Source of the DNA: Lota lota
Taxonomy: Eukaryota; Chordata; Actinopteri; Gadiformes; Lotidae
Assembly (NCBI GenBank): GCA_026745465.1
Contig: JACYXH010000473.1
Location: 4,087,191-4,151,190, forward strand
Reading direction: 5' to 3'
Length of the DNA stretch: 64,000 nucleotides
Shown: piece by piece, positions 60,831 to 64,000 of the stretch
How the letters are laid out: the number at the start of each line of letters is the position of its first letter
Position numbering within the stretch: position 1 is the first letter of the stretch
Made by a program: the position numbers and the translations under genes
The notes under the pieces: generated by a model
The model's input: only the letters and a program-made list of their open reading frames with translations
What the model was told of the DNA's origin: nothing
Database searches by the model: none

Positions 60831-60994
60831 TGGAAAAGAAAAAGACGGGGATCCATTTCCCCTGATGCGCTTTTTCATTATAAGCTCATCTCGCCCACAG
60901 ACAATAATCTGGATTTGTCACGCTGTGTTTGTTTTGCCACTGAACCGTATCCATCACAGCCGGAAAGCCACCTCGGTGACAGCCGGTGTTGAGG

Positions 60995-61355
60995 AAAAAC
61001 GAGAGAGAGACAGAGAGAGCGAGAGAGAGATAGAGAGAGAGCAAGACAGAGAGACAGAGAGAGGGGGGGGGGTGCCACTTCTGTCACTTAAAAGAAACAT
61101 GTAAAGATATTTAAGTATTCACCTGCACCCCCAGCTCTCCACAGGACACAGACGTAAGCTCTTCTGATTGGCTGTAAATTGAGAGTTTGTGTGCAGTGGA
61201 GCAGATCTAACTCCTGGAGAGGGGTTGAGGACAGGAACGACAGACTCTCTCCTCTCAAAACATCTCCTATAGAGAGAAGTAGGGATGGAAGAGAGAGGAA
61301 GAAAGAGAGAGAGGGGGACTGAAAAGGATGTGTGTGTGTGTGTGTGTGTGTATGA
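60995..61355. repeat. GA-rich block, G10 and (GT)n
   Basis: GA array 61000-61062 runs into G10 at 61063-61072. A (GT)n at 61329-61351 follows unique sequence. Confidence 0.85.
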
Positions 61356-61861
61356 ATGTGTATGAGTGTGTGCGTTCATGTGTGGAGGACATATTCAGAC
61401 ACACAGTGAGATGTGTTTCAAAAATCTTGACGAAAAACAGCAATGAAACATGTTAGTCAAATTATCGAAGGGTACCGAAAAGACAAATACAGAAAAGTAG
61501 GCGTGGTAGGGAAGAGAAAGATCAACTTGTAGCCAAGCCGTTCTCTGGAAGGTTAACACAAAGAAAAGTTTTTCTTCACTTTGTTGTTTTGTTTTTTTCC
61601 TGTGACGGCGGTGGAGATGAAAGGCCGTCGCTGGCGATGCAACCGGTTCTCTCTCTGAACGCCACCTCTCTGCCCCGCGCCCAGCTGTCCGCCCATTTTG
61701 ATCATCCCTCCACCCTCTCCCTCCCTCACACCCCCACACACGCACACTCATCCTTTCCTTTTGTCCTCCCTCGTTTGTTGTCCCTCGCTCCCTCCCTCAT
61801 ATTTCTGCCTGCTCCGTCCTGTCTTTTATCCTTAACCTTCTCCTGATGCTCCCTTTCTTCC

Positions 61862-61864
<3 letters not shown>

Positions 61865-61935
<71 letters not shown>

Positions 61936-61955
61936 CCTCTCTCTCTCCCTCTTGT
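61865..61955. repeat. (CT)n microsatellite
   Basis: Pure CT at 61865-61927, then interrupted. Confidence 0.94.
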
Positions 61956-61999
61956 CCCATCCCTTCATTGTCATGTTTTCCTCCCCAACTCTGTATAGT

Positions 62000-63070
62000 T
62001 TCCAGAAACATCTCTCTCGTTCTGCACTTTATTACAGCAAACACTTGGTCACCTAATAAATGATATCAGCTTCTATTTTTCTAAACCATTTGATCCTTCC
62101 ATAAAATATTTATTGGTTTGACATTATGGGGATATAGATTAATTGATTAACGTTGTAGTGAGACCTATGCCCAATTGGATTGCTTGCCTCATGCAGGTTG
62201 ATTGCATGAATGAATTGGTTGCAAACACTAATACAAAAGGCAATGTTTTTCTTCTTACTGGTTCTGATCTGGGTTATATCGACGCTAATGACCACACTAT
62301 TTCTACCAATAAGAATCCAACAATCACTACTGATTTGTTATGGGTGATCTCAAACTCAGCTGACAACCATCTAACCATCTCATTCCTCCTGCAAATGTTG
62401 AGAAAGAAATATCTTATGAAAGGAAAGACATGAAGTGTTCATCATTGATTGTATGAATATTCTTTATGTAATGAATTTGTGTAAATGGAGAGATGCCGTG
62501 TCGGTTGAAGTAAACGATGAATCACTTTTCTTTCCCCCATATTTGCTTGCCTTATTTCTAATAGTAGGCAGTAAGCTTCTGCAACATGTTATTTACATGG
62601 AAGTAGTTTAGTTTCAATTGACAATGGCCCTGAATTTGATTTGACTATTTGACTAATTTGAATTCCAATTGGTTGTAAATATGATCATTAACATTGAATT
62701 ACCCTATCAAACCCTTATGTAAAAAAAAAAGAAGGGTTTTAATGTTGGGCTATTCGATAGGCTCAGGTAGTCTGGTTTACCCTTTATGTTTGCATAAATC
62801 CCATTCTTCACATACACCACATTAACTAATAGTATTGTGCTGAGTTAAGCAAGTTAAAGGCAACAGAATTCTCCATTCAACATTGATGGCAAGCTATGAC
62901 TGCTAAATATTAGTTTGCAACGTAAAAGTTTAGTTTGTTGTAATTACAAAACTTAAGGCTAAGTGTTTCTAAGTGCGTCTCTCTGTCCATAGGTTTCTTC
63001 TCCCAAAAGTAATCAACATCAAAGAATAAAAATAGTTGTTCATAATGCACAGAGAGAGACAGTCTCCCAG
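62000..63070. other. AT-rich unique intronic sequence
   Basis: No tandem repeat. A 96-codon frame at 62143-62433 has ordinary composition but no recognisable motif and no splice or promoter context. Confidence 0.45.
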
Positions 63071-63073
63071 CTC

Positions 63074-63074
<1 letters not shown>

Positions 63075-63106
<32 letters not shown>
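63075..63106 (+). repeat. Poly-C tract (32 nt)
   Basis: Homopolymer C followed by GCCCC. Confidence 0.95.
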
Positions 63107-63107
<1 letters not shown>

Positions 63108-63257
63108 CCCCAGCCTTGTCTTCCCGAATGAAGATTAAGTTTGCTAAATGGCCTAGCCGCGCTCCGAAGCACCCGAGGTATGGGAGCAATTCACCAGATG
63201 TGCATTCTGTGGTTCAACGGTTGGACTCATTAGGTTAAGGAGTATCAGAACACGTCA

Positions 63258-64000
63258 CACACACACACGTACACATATATGCACGCACACGCACACACAC
63301 ACACACACACACGTGCCAGTGAAAAGAACGGTGTTGGTGTTTGTTATGCTACATTTACAGGAGAGGACAAATATAGATTTGCCAACCCTGCTGACGCACC
63401 AGAACTCACCTCAAGGTTGTTTGTTTGTATCCTCTTGTGTGCAGTGTGTGTGTGTGTGCGTGCGTGTGTGCCAGGAAAGCAGTACACCACAAAAAACTAA
63501 CAGAAAGTCAACATCGGGTATCTGTTACGCCCCATAGACGTCATTGTCATGGCATCCTGGGACACAGAGGGCAGTGAGATAAATCCGGTGGTTCTGCCCC
63601 CAAAATAGCAGTAGCGGGCATCTGTTAGAGTGAGCTGTGTGGGAACAGGCGGGGGTCACCGGGGGTCAGCCAACTTATTTCTGTCCCCTCACCAGACCTC
63701 CAGCAGTGAACGCCCATTCATTCATCCCAGCTCCTGCCAGCCACACATTGCACCCACGGACACACTGCACTGCTCCTCTGCACACACATGAACAAACACA
63801 CACATGCACACACTCACATACACATGAACAAACACACACACACACGCACACATACACACACATTAACAAACACATACACAAACACACACACAAAGACACC
63901 CATAAGAACAGACACAAACACACACCTATGCACACATGAAGACTCACACCCACACCCACACACACGCATACCCAACACCAAATACACAACCATAGAGAGA
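63258..64000. repeat. CA arrays and unique sequence to window end
   Basis: CA at 63258-63312, GT at 63443-63468 and a CA-rich block from 63780 to 63985. The part between is unique. Confidence 0.8.

Noticed and set aside
62143..62433. 96-codon frame of ordinary composition
   Set aside because: AT-rich unique DNA, no motif, no neighbouring exon signals.

Overview
The window is vertebrate, almost certainly teleost fish, nuclear DNA. It lies inside one large gene on the + strand. Only two short stretches are convincingly protein coding: 46721-46878 and 53151-53230. They are consecutive internal exons that join in frame (phase 2, one Arg codon split across the junction) and encode most of the second RNA recognition motif (RRM2) of an RBMS-family single-stranded nucleic-acid-binding protein. 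Diagnostic residues fit RBMS3 (rbms3) better than RBMS1 or RBMS2. The family identity and exon borders are secure. The paralogue call rests on remembered family sequences, not on a search. Layout: 1-46720 is intron upstream of the first exon and its 5' end is outside the window. 46879-53150 is the complete 6,272-bp intron between the exons. 53231-64000 is the start of the next intron. I looked for the flanking rbms3 exons (the end of RRM1 upstream, the post-RRM2 linker downstream) and did not see them. No rRNA, tRNA gene, CRISPR array, operon or prokaryotic feature is present. The intronic DNA is extremely rich in simple repeats: long (CA/GT)n and (CT/GA)n arrays up to about 180 bp, tetranucleotide arrays, minisatellites, and homopolymer C tracts up to 32 nt. 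Nearly all of the reported open reading frames are translations of these repeats (Cys-Val, His-Thr, Ser-Leu and Arg-Glu strings) and are not genes. This density recalls gadiform (cod-like) genomes, but that placement is only an inference. Interspersed elements seen by eye: a foldback element with about 235-bp inverted arms (57802-58525); a terminal-inverted-repeat element split by a probable LINE 3' tail (25447-26030); a tRNA-derived SINE head (about 33826-33900); and several fragments of common fish repeats. The most distinctive structures not explained by known families are a 65-bp near-perfect palindrome (49360-49424) and the two diverged copies of a roughly 150-bp segment that flank it, all in the short intron between the RRM2 exons, plus a strong strand bias of poly-C over poly-G tracts. 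I found no convincing new multi-gene biological system here. The interest lies in gene structure, repeat architecture and possible intronic regulatory DNA.
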